64,000 nt of DNA from G965261055 sp965261055 [NCBI: Fibrobacteria bacterium] (GTDB taxonomy: Bacteria; Fibrobacterota; Fibrobacteria; UBA11236), in contig OZ253440.1 of assembly GCA_965261055.1 (NCBI GenBank), positions 1,240,001 to 1,304,000 of the forward strand. The letters run 5' to 3'. Shown in pieces: positions 9,360 to 19,541 of the stretch. The translations under genes were made by a program, and so were the position numbers. The notes under the pieces are model-generated. The model had not been told where the DNA came from, did not search any database, and saw only the letters and a list, made by a program, of their open reading frames with translations. The number at the start of each line of letters is the position of its first letter. The stretch's first letter is position 1.

Positions 9360-10073
9360 ATGAAATTTATTTCCTTTTTTGATTTTGATGATACACTTAT
9401 CAATGGAGACACTATTCTGTATTGGAAAGCTTTTTATTTCAAAAAAAAACCTCTGATGTTCTTTTTCAAAATTATTAATTTTTTCGCATTGTTATTGTGC
9501 ATTTTAAAAATTTTACCTGCTTCAAAGTTCAAATTAGTTGTATTCTGGCCTTTATGCTTTGAAAAGCAAAATAATCTTAAAGCTTTATCCAAAGAGTTTT
9601 TTGCACTATATATCAAAAACAATCTTTTTCCTGAAACTACACAAAAAATCAATGAAGACTACCAAAACGGCCATCATATTGTCATTATTTCAGCAAGTCA
9701 CGAGTTCTATTTACAACAACTCAAAGAGTCTTTCCCTTTTGCTGAAGTGGTAGGATCTAATATCTGCTTCGATTCATTTTTCCCTTATTATCAAAACTGG
9801 GGTAACATGAAAAATACCACGAAAGTAAGCTACATTCAAAATCAAACAAATTTTCCCCAAGATGGTAAAAACTGCTTCGCCTACTCTGATTCCCATGCTG
9901 ATCTATCTTTATTACAATTTGTAGAATTTGCTTATGTTGTTAGGCCTACACATAAACTCAAAATTATTGCTGCCCAAAACAAATGGAAAACTCTGACCGT
10001 TCAAAATAAACGACAACCTTTTAGAGCACTTATCTTATTGCTCTTTGATTTTGACATAAGGAAGCCTAGATAA
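9360..10073 (+). CDS. HAD-IB family phosphatase
   Basis: The 237-residue protein opens with the HAD nucleophile motif FDFDDTL at residues 6-12. Motif II is IVIISAS around 117, a Lys in MKNTTK is around 157, and motif IV is YSDSHADLSLL around 174. These are the four signature elements of the HAD superfamily. The arrangement and size match subfamily IB, which contains phosphoserine phosphatase-like enzymes and lysophospholipid or phosphatidylglycerophosphate phosphatases. A hydrophobic stretch at about 35-58 lies in the cap region and may contact membrane. Substrate cannot be fixed from sequence. It is divergent from the DUF4954 gene over about 80 bases, which must hold both promoters. A short palindrome (10065-10079) overlaps the stop codon. 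Confidence 0.8.
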   Translation: MKFISFFDFDDTLINGDTILYWKAFYFKKKPLMFFFKIINFFALLLCILKILPASKFKLVVFWPLCFEKQNNLKALSKEFFALYIKNNLFPETTQKINEDYQNGHHIVIISASHEFYLQQLKESFPFAEVVGSNICFDSFFPYYQNWGNMKNTTKVSYIQNQTNFPQDGKNCFAYSDSHADLSLLQFVEFAYVVRPTHKLKIIAAQNKWKTLTVQNKRQPFRALILLLFDFDIRKPR

Positions 10074-10551
10074 TCTAGGTATATTATTTAGACAGCATTT
10101 AATAATATAAGTTTTAATACACTTGTTCAACATGTTAACAACAAATAGATCAATATATAACCATTCTTTACTTGTCAAATTCCCTACGACCATTTGCTTG
10201 CTTGTTTACTTATCGTCTTTGTAAATTGAAAAAATATTCTAAGATGATTCAAAAACAAAAAGCAATTAAACAAAAGTCAAACTAAATTGTTCCATTTTGA
10301 TTTTGTAGAAGTACAATCTTTCTATCTCGTTCGTGTTCTCCTATACTCCTCTAAAATTAGATTTTAACAATATTAAAGTCATACCTCCATTCAATAACAT
10401 TGAAATTTTGCCACCTCAGGTTTGCTAAAATAAACTAATCTTTAAAGAATACTAAGCAATTGCTTTAAATTTTCCTCATGGACTATTTTTATATGGTCTT
10501 TTAATATATTACGGTGTACCGCAACACTAAAAAAATAACAAACTGTCTTAT
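10074..10551. other. gene-free spacer
   Basis: About 480 bases with no open frame of note on either strand and no recognisable RNA. It leads into the degraded transporter-like gene. Short frames such as one starting MIQKQKAIKQKSN end quickly, so this could also be eroded coding DNA. Confidence 0.4.
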
Positions 10552-11575
10552 ATGATGTATTTAAAATACTACGCAATTCTTTTTACTCTCTTCATCACTT
10601 CAATTTTTGCTAATCAAAATATAGGTGATAACCACCACAAAAATCACCTCATCGGCACAACAACACTTATAATTGGGAGGGCAGCATCATGAAAAACACA
10701 ACTTAATGCTCTCTACCAACTATAACACAATGCTAATGGAAGAAATTAAAAAGATCTAAATTCATTAGTGGGTCAGAGATTTTAAATGATGGATACAGAA
10801 TTTCACACCCCTTCGCATAAAAAAGAAATGGTCATGTTTGACGTTATCTATAATTTAACTGACTTTTAACTTTAACCTTAATGAGAAACTATATCAAAGT
10901 AAAACTGTATCTCAAATTTACTAACCAAGTTGAATTTTTAGCAGAAGCGAAAAAGGAGTAGAGGACACAAAAGTAGGTGACATTTAGGAGCTCTTTCTAA
11001 GCAAGGACACATCCTTTTTCCAATACAAGTGGAAGTGCTCCAACAGGAAGTGTGTAACAGAAAAAGATGTCACTCCTCTTTCACAACCAAATAATTCTCA
11101 ACTACCTTATCCTATGCAATTGGGTAGCTAAACAACAAATTTTATACTAGGTACAACATATACAGGACATCATCATTTATTTCCTTGGGGATTTTCAGCC
11201 TATAAGAGCAATTCGACTTAGATAAAATTCTGACAATTATAGATTAGGTCACCAGTCAATGACAAATGTTTAGGAAATTTAGAATATCAATCGAACTTTT
11301 CATATATCATGAAAATTAGAATACAACTGAATAGATAAGATTAAGAGTCAAGATAATAAATGTCAGTCGTAATTTAGTTTTTACTGCTGATGAGAGAATA
11401 ATAACGACTTTAATCGCCTAAACACAAGTATTGCTAAAAATATTTTTGTCCTTCAGAATTTAAGTTTAACTGGAAAAACTGGAAAATGGAAACTACCTAT
11501 TTATCAAAATGTTAACAATATTCAAATGCGACTACAGTAAGCTTTTAATCTAGGTTTATGTTATCCTGTTATCCT
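10552..11575 (+). pseudogene. remnant of an outer-membrane 'transporter' (MetA-pathway-like) protein
   Basis: A start region reads MMYLKYYAILFTLFITSIFA followed by NQ, a good signal peptide, but the frame ends after 47 codons. Further family pieces then appear in shifting frames: HHEKHNLMLSTNYNTML, ILNDGYRIS, KKEMVMFDVIYNLTD, GVEDTKVG, LPYPMQLGS, TYTGHHHLFPWGFSAY, NYRLG and a terminal NLGLCYP. In order, these match the beta-barrel proteins annotated as 'transporter' or 'putative MetA-pathway of phenol degradation' (with LPYPMQLGSG and L-T-Y-x-G landmarks), often found beside heavy-metal efflux genes. Many stops and frameshifts separate the pieces, so it cannot be functional. The family name comes from memory of the motif order; decay is seen directly. 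Confidence 0.55.
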
Positions 11576-11581
11576 GAAATC

Positions 11582-11624
11582 TTTAAATACAAAAGAAACA
11601 CTTAACGCTTCTTTTGTATTTAAA
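11582..11624. terminator. 16-bp stem hairpin between pseudogene and nhaD
   Basis: TTTAAATACAAAAGAA (11582-11597) and its exact reverse complement (11609-11624) flank an 11-base loop. It lies 8 bases past the nhaD stop on the minus strand and just past the end of the degraded plus-strand gene. It could terminate transcription from both sides, although the following T-run is weak. Confidence 0.5.
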
Positions 11625-11632
11625 AAATCTAC

Positions 11633-13060
11633 TTATAGAAAAACCCATACCAAAACTCCAAACAAAGGAAATAATAAAAGCATGGCATAAAAAACATATA
11701 CAAAGAAAGAGGGCATTTTAATTCCAGAGCTTTCCGCAATAGAACGTACCATAAAATTTGGTGCATTACCAATATATGTTAAAGCACCCGCAAAAACAGA
11801 CGCCATAGAAATAGCTAATAACGCTTTTGGGTAAGTACTAATTAAATATTGAGCATCTCCACCTAGTAAATTAAAAAATACTAAATAAGTTGGGGCATTA
11901 TCTAAAAAGCCCGAAAGAACAGCTGTAACCCAAAAAAAAGCACTGTTAATAGGCTGATTCCCATCCATCATCTGATTAATTAGAAAAGCTAAAGAACCTT
12001 CAGAACTGGCTTTTAAAATTGCAATAACGGGCACAATGGTGAAAAATATTGTAAAGAAAAGTTTCACAACTTCAATGATAGGCTCCCAATTAAATTTAAT
12101 GTCTTTTCGAATTTGTTTCGGTGTTATTTTCAAAGAGACAAAGGAAAAAATCAATAAAAGAAAAAGCTGTAAACCTGTTCCTTGTGTCAAAAGACCTATA
12201 CCATGGTAAGAAATAAACCAATGAGCAGGGTTTTCAATATCTGAGTTGAAAATGCCTGAAATAATAACTGCACCAATTACTCCAAGTAATAAAATAAAGT
12301 TACGCTTACCTACAATAGATAAAGCTTCAGGTATTAGTGTTGTAGGGTAACCAGAATCTAACCTAACCAGAATTGTATCTAGAACCACATAAACAATTAA
12401 AATACTACCAACAGCCATAGACATAGGTAGCAACATATTTTGAATAGGCCAAAAGAAAGGAACACCTTTTAAAAAACCTAGAAATAAAGGAGGATCTCCT
12501 AAAGGAGTTAAAGAACCACCCACATTAGCAACTAAAATAATAAAGAAAATAATAGTATGCACTTTGTACTTACGATAACTATTTGCTTTAATTAAAGGAC
12601 GAATCATTAAAATAGCCGCTCCTGTCGTACCCATCCAAGACGCAAGCACAATTCCAATACACATCATAATAACATTGACAAAAGTCGTTCCTCTTATGTT
12701 ACCCTTAAGCTGTATTCCCCCTGATATGGTATATAGCGAGACTAGCAACACCACGAAAGGTAAATACTCACCAATATAAACTTCTAGGAAATAAAAGGAA
12801 GCAACAGAAAATCCCTTGTAAATTACAAAAGGTACAACAAAAACAATCCACCAAAAGAAAGAAATTTTCCCATAATGATGATGCCAGAATTTAGGTGCAA
12901 AAATTGGAAAAAAAGCAATAGAGAAGAGAGTGCCTACAAAAGGAATAGCCCATATCAATGAAAGGCTTTTACCATCTAAATGTAAACTTTCTGAACCAGT
13001 ATTGGTACTAGCCCATAAAATTTGTGGAATAAAACATAAAATTAAAAACAAATACTTCAT
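11633..13060 (-). CDS. nhaD: NhaD-type sodium/proton antiporter
   Basis: This inner-membrane ion-transporter-superfamily protein has 475 residues and about 12 hydrophobic segments. It starts at the ATG at 13058-13060 (an upstream TTG would add three residues) and begins MKYLFLILCFIPQILWAS, a signal-like first segment. Family landmarks are FWHHHYGK near 60, the NVGGSLTPLGDPPLFLGFL segment near 180, a discontinuous-helix hallmark, and the second half SGFLDNAPTYLVFFNL near 388 and YIGNAPNFMVRSIAE near 434. By family it exchanges external protons for internal sodium or lithium. This subgroup is often labelled 'sodium:proton antiporter' or citrate-transporter-like, so the ion should be treated as probable. 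It stands alone downstream of glnN in the same direction. Confidence 0.85.
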   Translation of the reverse strand: MKYLFLILCFIPQILWASTNTGSESLHLDGKSLSLIWAIPFVGTLFSIAFFPIFAPKFWHHHYGKISFFWWIVFVVPFVIYKGFSVASFYFLEVYIGEYLPFVVLLVSLYTISGGIQLKGNIRGTTFVNVIMMCIGIVLASWMGTTGAAILMIRPLIKANSYRKYKVHTIIFFIILVANVGGSLTPLGDPPLFLGFLKGVPFFWPIQNMLLPMSMAVGSILIVYVVLDTILVRLDSGYPTTLIPEALSIVGKRNFILLLGVIGAVIISGIFNSDIENPAHWFISYHGIGLLTQGTGLQLFLLLIFSFVSLKITPKQIRKDIKFNWEPIIEVVKLFFTIFFTIVPVIAILKASSEGSLAFLINQMMDGNQPINSAFFWVTAVLSGFLDNAPTYLVFFNLLGGDAQYLISTYPKALLAISMASVFAGALTYIGNAPNFMVRSIAESSGIKMPSFFVYVFYAMLLLFPLFGVLVWVFL

Positions 13061-13162
13061 CAAAATCAAAAAGAAATTTAACTACAACTCTAAATATAAT
13101 TATACAAACTACAAATACTCATAATTAAGAAGAAGATCATAAATTCAGAGACTGACTATCCT

Positions 13163-15337
13163 TTATTTTAAAAACAACATCTCTTGATATGTCGGCAAAG
13201 ACCATAAATCATCAGCTACTACCAACTCTAGAGCATCAGAAAAACTACGAACCGCATTCATTGCTGGAATAATTTTAAAACAATTAAATTGAACAGACTG
13301 TGCCAAAGAACGAGATTTTTTATCCTGAACTAAGGTATCTAACTTTTCAATAGTCAAGGTCAGACTGTTATGTAAACTTACAACTTTGTTTAATAAAGAT
13401 TTATCTATTGTTTTGATACCAACAGTTTTTAATTGAATAATACTTACTGCTAACTCCTGTTCAAAACGAACTGCAGATGGCACTACCATAGTTTTAGCCA
13501 TTCTGAGTAATACTTTTGCCTCTACTAGAATTGTATTATTGTAAATTTCTGAACTGATTTCAATACGACTAGCAACTTCCCGAGGTGTTAAAATATCATA
13601 CTTACTAAAAGCCTCTTCAACCTCTTTACTTTTTTCAACAAATTTATACGCATCTGCAGTTGTCACTAAATTTAAAAGACCTCTTTGCTTTGCTTCTTTA
13701 TGCCAATCTGAAGAATAACCGTTACCATTGAATACAACCTGTCCATGTTTCTTTACAACAGATTGTAGAACCTTTAAGATTGCTTCTGTACTTTTCTCTT
13801 TAGATGATTCCAAGGCCGTAGCAATATAATCTAAAGATTCTGTCATTGCCATATTTAGAGCTAATAAAGGTTTAGAAATATTTTGATTTCCACCAACTGC
13901 TCTAAATTCAAAACGATTACCTGTAAAGGCAAAAGGACTAGTTCTATTACGGTCTCCTGGATCCTTAGTTAGAGTAGGTAATGAACTAATATTTAAATCA
14001 ATACTCTCTATTTTTTTAGATGATGTTAAGGTACCTTTTTTAATTTGATCAAAAATATCAAGAAGTTGTTCACCTAAAAATACAGACAAAATTGCTGGAG
14101 GAGCTTCATTAGCTCCTAAGCGATGATCATTTCCTGCAGAAGCAACTGTCATACGAAGAAGACCTCCAAACTTATGAACCGCACGAATAACACCTGCACA
14201 AAAAATCAAAAACTGCAAGTTTTTATGCGGCGTATTTCCTGGATCGAATAAGTTACCTTGTGACTGATTTGAAATAGACCAATTTAAATGCTTTCCGTTT
14301 CCATTCAGACCAGCAAAAGGTTTTTCATGCAATAAACAAACTAAACCATGTCTCAAGGCCACGCGTTTTAAAACACTCATTAATAATTGTTGATGATCAG
14401 CGGCAACACCAGATCGTTCAAATACAGGAGCAATTTCAAATTGTCCTGGGGCAACTTCATTATGACGCGTTGTTGCTGGAATACCCACTTTAAAAAGCTC
14501 AGCATCAACTTCTGCCATGTAGTTTATAACTCTTTCAGAAATTACTCCGAAATAATGATCATCAAATTCTTGACCTTTAGAAGATGGTGCTCCTAAAACA
14601 GTACGACCAACCAAAACCAAATCTGGACGAGATGAATAAAAATTACAATCTACTAGAAAATATTCTTGCTCTACACCAGCATTAGAAACCACTCCATCTA
14701 TTTTTTTATGCTTTAAAAACTTAAGAATACGACGTACTTGAATATCCAATGCTTTCTCTGCACGATAAAGCGGAAGTTTAGTATCAAGAGCTTCACCAGT
14801 CCAAGAAACAAAAATAGTTGGAATACACAAAGTTGCACTACTCTCAGTTTCCACAATATAAGCTGGACTAGCGGGATCCCAAGCGGTATAACCTCTAGCT
14901 TCATGTGTTTCACGAATACCACCATTTGGAAAACTAGATGCATCCGGCTCTCCTTGAAGTAACATTTTCCCTGAGAGCTTTGAAACTGCCGAACCTTGTC
15001 CATCAGCTTTTACTAATGTATCGTGTTTTTCTGCCGACCAACCAGTTAAAGGATAAAACACATGTGTAAAATGAGTCGCTCCTTTAGAAACAGCCCATTC
15101 TTGCATAGCAATTGCAATTTTATCTGCAATTTTGTTATCAAGTTTTGAATTGCCGTCTATTATATCTAATAAATTCGCGTAAACGGCTTTAGATAAAGTC
15201 TTTTTCATTTGATTTTTACTAAAACACAATTCACCAAAAGTCTTTCCTTTTGCCACAAGTTTTTTTTCAATAGGGTTTATGTAAATATCACTGTTATTAA
15301 TAGCGTCTATAGCATTTGATCGAATAGCACCAGTCAC
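13163..15337 (-). CDS. glnN: Glutamine synthetase type III
   Basis: This enzyme makes glutamine from glutamate and ammonia with ATP, the main entry of ammonium into organic nitrogen. The 724-residue length and motifs are those of class III rather than the ~450-residue class I. FPNGGIRETHEARGYTAWD near 137, AGVEQEYFLVD near 219, RHNEVAPGQFEIAP near 314, NGNGKHLNWS near 370 and DRNRTSPFAFTGNRFEFR near 464 are all visible and intact. The start is GTG at 15335-15337 with GGAG upstream. GSIII is common in Bacteroidota, cyanobacteria and some anaerobes. In this window it may use the ammonium that the distant nitrate-reduction cluster could help produce, but no nitrite reductase is seen. Confidence 0.95.
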   Translation of the reverse strand: MTGAIRSNAIDAINNSDIYINPIEKKLVAKGKTFGELCFSKNQMKKTLSKAVYANLLDIIDGNSKLDNKIADKIAIAMQEWAVSKGATHFTHVFYPLTGWSAEKHDTLVKADGQGSAVSKLSGKMLLQGEPDASSFPNGGIRETHEARGYTAWDPASPAYIVETESSATLCIPTIFVSWTGEALDTKLPLYRAEKALDIQVRRILKFLKHKKIDGVVSNAGVEQEYFLVDCNFYSSRPDLVLVGRTVLGAPSSKGQEFDDHYFGVISERVINYMAEVDAELFKVGIPATTRHNEVAPGQFEIAPVFERSGVAADHQQLLMSVLKRVALRHGLVCLLHEKPFAGLNGNGKHLNWSISNQSQGNLFDPGNTPHKNLQFLIFCAGVIRAVHKFGGLLRMTVASAGNDHRLGANEAPPAILSVFLGEQLLDIFDQIKKGTLTSSKKIESIDLNISSLPTLTKDPGDRNRTSPFAFTGNRFEFRAVGGNQNISKPLLALNMAMTESLDYIATALESSKEKSTEAILKVLQSVVKKHGQVVFNGNGYSSDWHKEAKQRGLLNLVTTADAYKFVEKSKEVEEAFSKYDILTPREVASRIEISSEIYNNTILVEAKVLLRMAKTMVVPSAVRFEQELAVSIIQLKTVGIKTIDKSLLNKVVSLHNSLTLTIEKLDTLVQDKKSRSLAQSVQFNCFKIIPAMNAVRSFSDALELVVADDLWSLPTYQEMLFLK

Positions 15338-15407
15338 TTATCACTCCTTTCTTTCATGGTTTTGAAAAATATATAACTTTTCTAATAAAACGTACAACTA
15401 TATCTCA

Positions 15408-16631
15408 TTATTGTATTGATATTTTTAAAATTCGATTCTCCTCTACTTCTTCAATAAAAAATTTCCATCCCTTCAGAAGAACACATTCACCAGCTACCGG
15501 TATTTTATTAATTTTCTCTAAAACAAGTCCCGCAACAGTATGATAATCACCTTTAGGAAAAGAAGTATTGAGTAATTGCTCTACAACTTTAATTGGTGTT
15601 GTTGCGTCTAAAACTGTACCCATTTCTTGAGGCTCCCATTTTTCAACAGACTGAGAAGATCTTGACAAAAAATCTACAACCATTTTAGAAGATAAAATAC
15701 CCTCGTACTCTCCAAACTGATTAACCACAATCCGAAGATTGTCATCCCGAGCTTGTAATAACTGAAAAACTCCACTCAAAGAAAAAATCATCGGAATGAA
15801 ATAGGGTTTACCCATAACATCTCCTATCAAATCATTTTGTTTCTTTTTCAATGCTACTCTCACATTAAAAATACCAATAATTTGATCTTTAGTATTATCA
15901 TAAACAGGAATTTGGTTGTGACCTAAGTTTAAAAGATTGGGTAATATTTTATCCACCTCATCTAAAGGTGAAACTACTTCAACCTTCGAACGATGTCTCA
16001 TCATTTCTACAATAGGCGTTGTTTGCATTCGAAACAAATTATGTAGTACAATGGATTCTTCATTTGCAATAGAGCCTTTCTCTTCCAGTAAGGCTATGCC
16101 TTCTTGTATAGAGACAACATCAACATTAACATCTTTTGTACCCAATATCTTACGACTTACTAATAGCAATAAAGATGTTAAAAAAAGAATTAAACGACGA
16201 ATACCCGTAACACTCATTAAAATATAAAGACAAACCAATGGAAAAATGAAAAATACTGCAACTTTATAAGGTCTCTTCAATGCAATTTGTTTAGGAAAAA
16301 CCTCTCCGAAAATAAAAATAATTAATGTTAAAATTAAAAATTGGGAGAAAGCTAAAAGAAAGCTTGTTTTAAAAATTTCAATAGAGCTTAAGCTGTCTTT
16401 TATTAAAAACGCACCTAAGGAAACAATTAGAATATTGACAAAATTATTAGAAACTAAAAGAACTGTTAGTAGTTTTTCTGGAGATTGCATTAACTTAAAA
16501 ATCAATCTTCTTTGATAGGATCCTGATTTAAAACTTAGTAACTCTTCGGGTGCTAATGCAAACAAAGCTGTCTCTACAGAGGATAAACAACCCGAAAGAA
16601 TAAAAAAGAATAAAAAATATATATACTCCAT
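15408..16631 (-). CDS. CNNM/CorC family membrane protein (DUF21-CBS-CorC)
   Basis: The 407-residue protein starts MEYIYFLFFFILSGCLSSVE, with the conserved S-x-x-E-T-A-L-F-A-L of the DUF21 transmembrane domain (about 1-165, four hydrophobic segments, including FGEVFPKQIALKRP). A CBS pair follows at about 205-325 (MRHRSKVEVVSPLDEV, GHNQIPVYDNTKDQIIGI, VVNQFGEYEGILS). A CorC_HlyC domain at the C-terminus has KGDYHTVAGLVLEKINKIP. Family members take part in magnesium or cobalt homeostasis, probably as Na+/Mg2+ exchangers; older databases call them hemolysins without good reason. It is followed after 40 bases by ssb upstream in the same direction. Confidence 0.85.
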   Translation of the reverse strand: MEYIYFLFFFILSGCLSSVETALFALAPEELLSFKSGSYQRRLIFKLMQSPEKLLTVLLVSNNFVNILIVSLGAFLIKDSLSSIEIFKTSFLLAFSQFLILTLIIFIFGEVFPKQIALKRPYKVAVFFIFPLVCLYILMSVTGIRRLILFLTSLLLLVSRKILGTKDVNVDVVSIQEGIALLEEKGSIANEESIVLHNLFRMQTTPIVEMMRHRSKVEVVSPLDEVDKILPNLLNLGHNQIPVYDNTKDQIIGIFNVRVALKKKQNDLIGDVMGKPYFIPMIFSLSGVFQLLQARDDNLRIVVNQFGEYEGILSSKMVVDFLSRSSQSVEKWEPQEMGTVLDATTPIKVVEQLLNTSFPKGDYHTVAGLVLEKINKIPVAGECVLLKGWKFFIEEVEENRILKISIQ

Positions 16632-16671
16632 TATAAAAAGATTCTATCCAAACTTATAAAACACTTTTGAG

Positions 16672-17082
16672 CTAAAAAGGTACATCATTCTGATCAAAAA
16701 TTGCTGTTCCCGATGCAGTATCCAAAGGCACTTCATCACTTGACTTATTCCGGGTATTTAAAAATTGTATTTTATCAACAATAACCTCGGTTGTGTATCT
16801 TTTATGCTCACCTTCTGTTTCCCAAGAACGAGTTTGTAATTTACCTTCAAAATAAGCAGTAGATCCTTTTTGTAGATGATTCTCAACTAATTCAGCTAAC
16901 TGTCTCCAAGCTACAAGACGGTGCCATTCTGTTTTTTCTACCTTTTCCTGAGTATTCTTATCTATATAATAATCACTAGTTGCAATACTAAAAGTAGCAA
17001 CTTTGAGCCCCTTCGAGGTCGCACGAATTTCAGGATTAGCACCTAGATTTCCGATTAACATTACTTTATTTAAAGAACCCAT
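16672..17082 (-). CDS. ssb: Single-stranded DNA-binding protein
   Basis: SSB coats single-stranded DNA during replication, repair and recombination. The 136-residue product has the OB fold at about 1-108 (MGSLNKVMLIGNLGANPEIR, FSIATSDYY, TEWHRLVAW, GSTAYFEGKLQTRSWE) and ends in the acidic protein-interaction tip DQNDVPF. The linker between fold and tip is short, so the protein is shorter than E. coli SSB (178). The start has GGAGTGAGAT directly upstream. It is divergent from the YfhO-like gene across 73 bases. Confidence 0.95.
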   Translation of the reverse strand: MGSLNKVMLIGNLGANPEIRATSKGLKVATFSIATSDYYIDKNTQEKVEKTEWHRLVAWRQLAELVENHLQKGSTAYFEGKLQTRSWETEGEHKRYTTEVIVDKIQFLNTRNKSSDEVPLDTASGTAIFDQNDVPF

Positions 17083-17155
17083 ATCTCACTCCTATTAAAA
17101 AGAGTATATTTAACAAAAACATTTTGTTTCTGTCATACTATAACCGACTTTTATT

Positions 17156-19498
17156 ATGCAAAAAATATCTTGGACTTTAAAATTAAAACCTTACTATCCT
17201 CTGCTAGCTTTATTATTTATTGGTCTTATTCCATTTTCTTCATATATATTTAGTAACAAAGTACTGTTAGCTAGTGACCAAGTCGGCTCCTTAGGCTGGA
17301 AATTTTTCTTTGATTCAATTCTCTCTGGCGAATTCCCTTTATGGAATGCCTATACGCTAGGAGGAATGCCTACATTTGACGCTCTTTTTGGAGACGCATC
17401 TTATCCCATTTTTATTTTATTGGGGTTAATTATCCCTTTGAAATTTTTAATTAGTTATAACTTTATACTTCATGTCATCATTGCTGGATTCACAAGTTAT
17501 TTCTTGGTCAGAAGAATTTGGCAATTGCCTATTTGGATTTCTGTTGTTTTAGCCGTTGGTTATATGTTGAACACCAATTATATTTCGCTCATTTATGCGG
17601 GGCATACAGGAAAGTTTTTTGTCATATCTTGGCTTCCTTTAGGTTTATTTTTCTTAATTAGATTACTAAGTGACAAAGCGTCTTGGAAACATGCTTTAGG
17701 CTTGTGTCTAATGATATTTTTATTTTTGAGTACTTCACACATCCAACTGACATACTTTGTTATGATTGGATTTTTTATGTATTATGTCTACAAAATACTT
17801 CCTCCCTTAAAATGCAAACAATGGAAAACTGTATCTGTTCTTTCGTTAAGGTTTTGGACTTGTATTTTACTCGGAATTGGTCTAGCCTTTTTTCTTTTAT
17901 GGCCACCTATTAAATATAACGAAGATCATTCCGTCCGAGGAACGATCGAAAAACAAACTTACGAACACGCAACCTCTTGGTCTTTGCATCCACCAGAGCT
18001 TGCTTCTTTTGTAGTTCCTGAATTTACTGGACTTCACAATAAATATTGGAGTCAAAATGCATTTAAACTAAATTCAGAATACCCAGGCATTGTCTTTTTT
18101 CTGATGGCTATTATTGCTCTTTTTCTATGCCACACTCGTTGGATGATATTTTGGAGTATTGTGGCTGGAGTTGTCGTCATTTTTTCTCTAGGTGCAAATA
18201 CGCCTCTCTTTAAAATATTTTACCATTTAGTTCCAGGTATAAAGAGTTTTAGGGCCCCTAGTATGACTTTATTCTGGTTTGTTACAAGTTGTTTTATGAT
18301 TTTTACTGAATTCTTTGATTTATGTATTAACAAAAAAATGACTATTTCATCTAAAAAATGGTTCTCTTTAAAAAAAATTATCTATAGTTTAGTAGGCTTG
18401 ATATTTCTATTTGGATTATTTCCATCACTACCTTACAGCATTTGGAATGCAATTTTTGATCCAACTTTAAATATCTCAAAACAACTACATAATTTCAAAA
18501 ATTTTCAAACTGGGGCACTCCGAACCGCTGTTCTTTGTGTTGGAATACTTTGGTCGTTAGATCGTTTTTTATTTAAAAAACAACAATGGAATCTGCTAGC
18601 CTTTTTTCTTATTCTTATTTCTGTTATTGACTTATATTGGGTAAACTCTCATTTTATTCAAGAATACAATGTTGATGGAATATTCAAAAAAGAACCTTTA
18701 ATAGAACAATTGAAGCAAGATACATCTGACTTTAGAGTTCTTAGCTTAAATCAAACTTTTCCGAGAAAGTATCTACAATATCATTTAATTGAAGACTTAA
18801 ATGGTTTTGCGGATAATGAATACCAATTATATCGTGAGTACCGTAAAGATCAGAATAACTCTAATCTATTAACATCTATCAAACAAACTCCTCAAGGGGT
18901 TTTTGGTAATACTCTATTGGATATGCTGAATGTTAAATACCTTATTGGAAAGACTTCCAAGGGACAACTTGCATTAGCCCCTAATCTAAATTATTTACCT
19001 AGAATTTATGCTAGTCCTCAATGGGAATTCTTGCCACAAGAAAAAATACTGGAAGCTATCCAAAAAAATGATTTTGAGCCTCGTTCAAAAACTTTCATTT
19101 CCAAACAATTTCAAGGTCAAATTCCAACTTGTAAATTCACCCAAAACTGGAATGCATCTGAAGTACAGATTGTCAAGCAAAAACGCAGCAACAATAATCA
19201 CTCGTATTCAATTGAAATGCCACAAGAAGGAATTATAATTCTGTCTGATTTCTATTATCCAGACTGGAAGCTAACTATTGATGCTACACCAGCTCCTCTA
19301 TTACAAGTAAATCACTTATTTCAAGGCATCTATTTAACAAAAGGAAAACACCAAATTGACATTACTTACCAATCGACTTGGATTCGTAAATCCCTCTGGA
19401 TTTCGTTAATATCTGCCTTATTGTTAGGGTTGTTTTTAATTCTGTTTAGGTTTTTGTCTTTTAAACAACATAAAACTGACTCTCCCTTGTCTACATAA
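17156..19498 (+). CDS. YfhO-like multi-spanning membrane protein
   Basis: The 780-residue protein has about a dozen hydrophobic segments in residues 10-510 and one at the C-terminus (SLWISLISALLLGLFLILF). Between them is an extracytoplasmic domain (about 515-740). Family landmarks are FPLWNAYTLGGMPTFDALF near 60 and LGANTPLFKIFYHLVPGIKS followed by FRAPS near 343. The C-terminal domain has LLDMLNVKYLIG and DFYYPDWKLTID. This matches the bacterial YfhO/DUF6798-type family, GT-C-fold membrane proteins. In Bacillus, YfhO is thought to glycosylate lipoteichoic acid. Here the polymer acted on is unknown, but envelope glycosylation is a reasonable inference. pbp1A follows in the same direction after 43 bases. 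Confidence 0.75.
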   Translation: MQKISWTLKLKPYYPLLALLFIGLIPFSSYIFSNKVLLASDQVGSLGWKFFFDSILSGEFPLWNAYTLGGMPTFDALFGDASYPIFILLGLIIPLKFLISYNFILHVIIAGFTSYFLVRRIWQLPIWISVVLAVGYMLNTNYISLIYAGHTGKFFVISWLPLGLFFLIRLLSDKASWKHALGLCLMIFLFLSTSHIQLTYFVMIGFFMYYVYKILPPLKCKQWKTVSVLSLRFWTCILLGIGLAFFLLWPPIKYNEDHSVRGTIEKQTYEHATSWSLHPPELASFVVPEFTGLHNKYWSQNAFKLNSEYPGIVFFLMAIIALFLCHTRWMIFWSIVAGVVVIFSLGANTPLFKIFYHLVPGIKSFRAPSMTLFWFVTSCFMIFTEFFDLCINKKMTISSKKWFSLKKIIYSLVGLIFLFGLFPSLPYSIWNAIFDPTLNISKQLHNFKNFQTGALRTAVLCVGILWSLDRFLFKKQQWNLLAFFLILISVIDLYWVNSHFIQEYNVDGIFKKEPLIEQLKQDTSDFRVLSLNQTFPRKYLQYHLIEDLNGFADNEYQLYREYRKDQNNSNLLTSIKQTPQGVFGNTLLDMLNVKYLIGKTSKGQLALAPNLNYLPRIYASPQWEFLPQEKILEAIQKNDFEPRSKTFISKQFQGQIPTCKFTQNWNASEVQIVKQKRSNNNHSYSIEMPQEGIIILSDFYYPDWKLTIDATPAPLLQVNHLFQGIYLTKGKHQIDITYQSTWIRKSLWISLISALLLGLFLILFRFLSFKQHKTDSPLST

Positions 19499-19541
19499 AT
19501 TTCTTGAGGTTTAATTATTTTATAATTTTGTGATTTAGCTT

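Noticed and set aside
10065-10079. CCTAGAT-A-ATCTAGG palindrome at the HAD gene stop, as a terminator
   Set aside because: The loop is a single base and no T-run follows, so it is a short palindrome rather than a convincing terminator.
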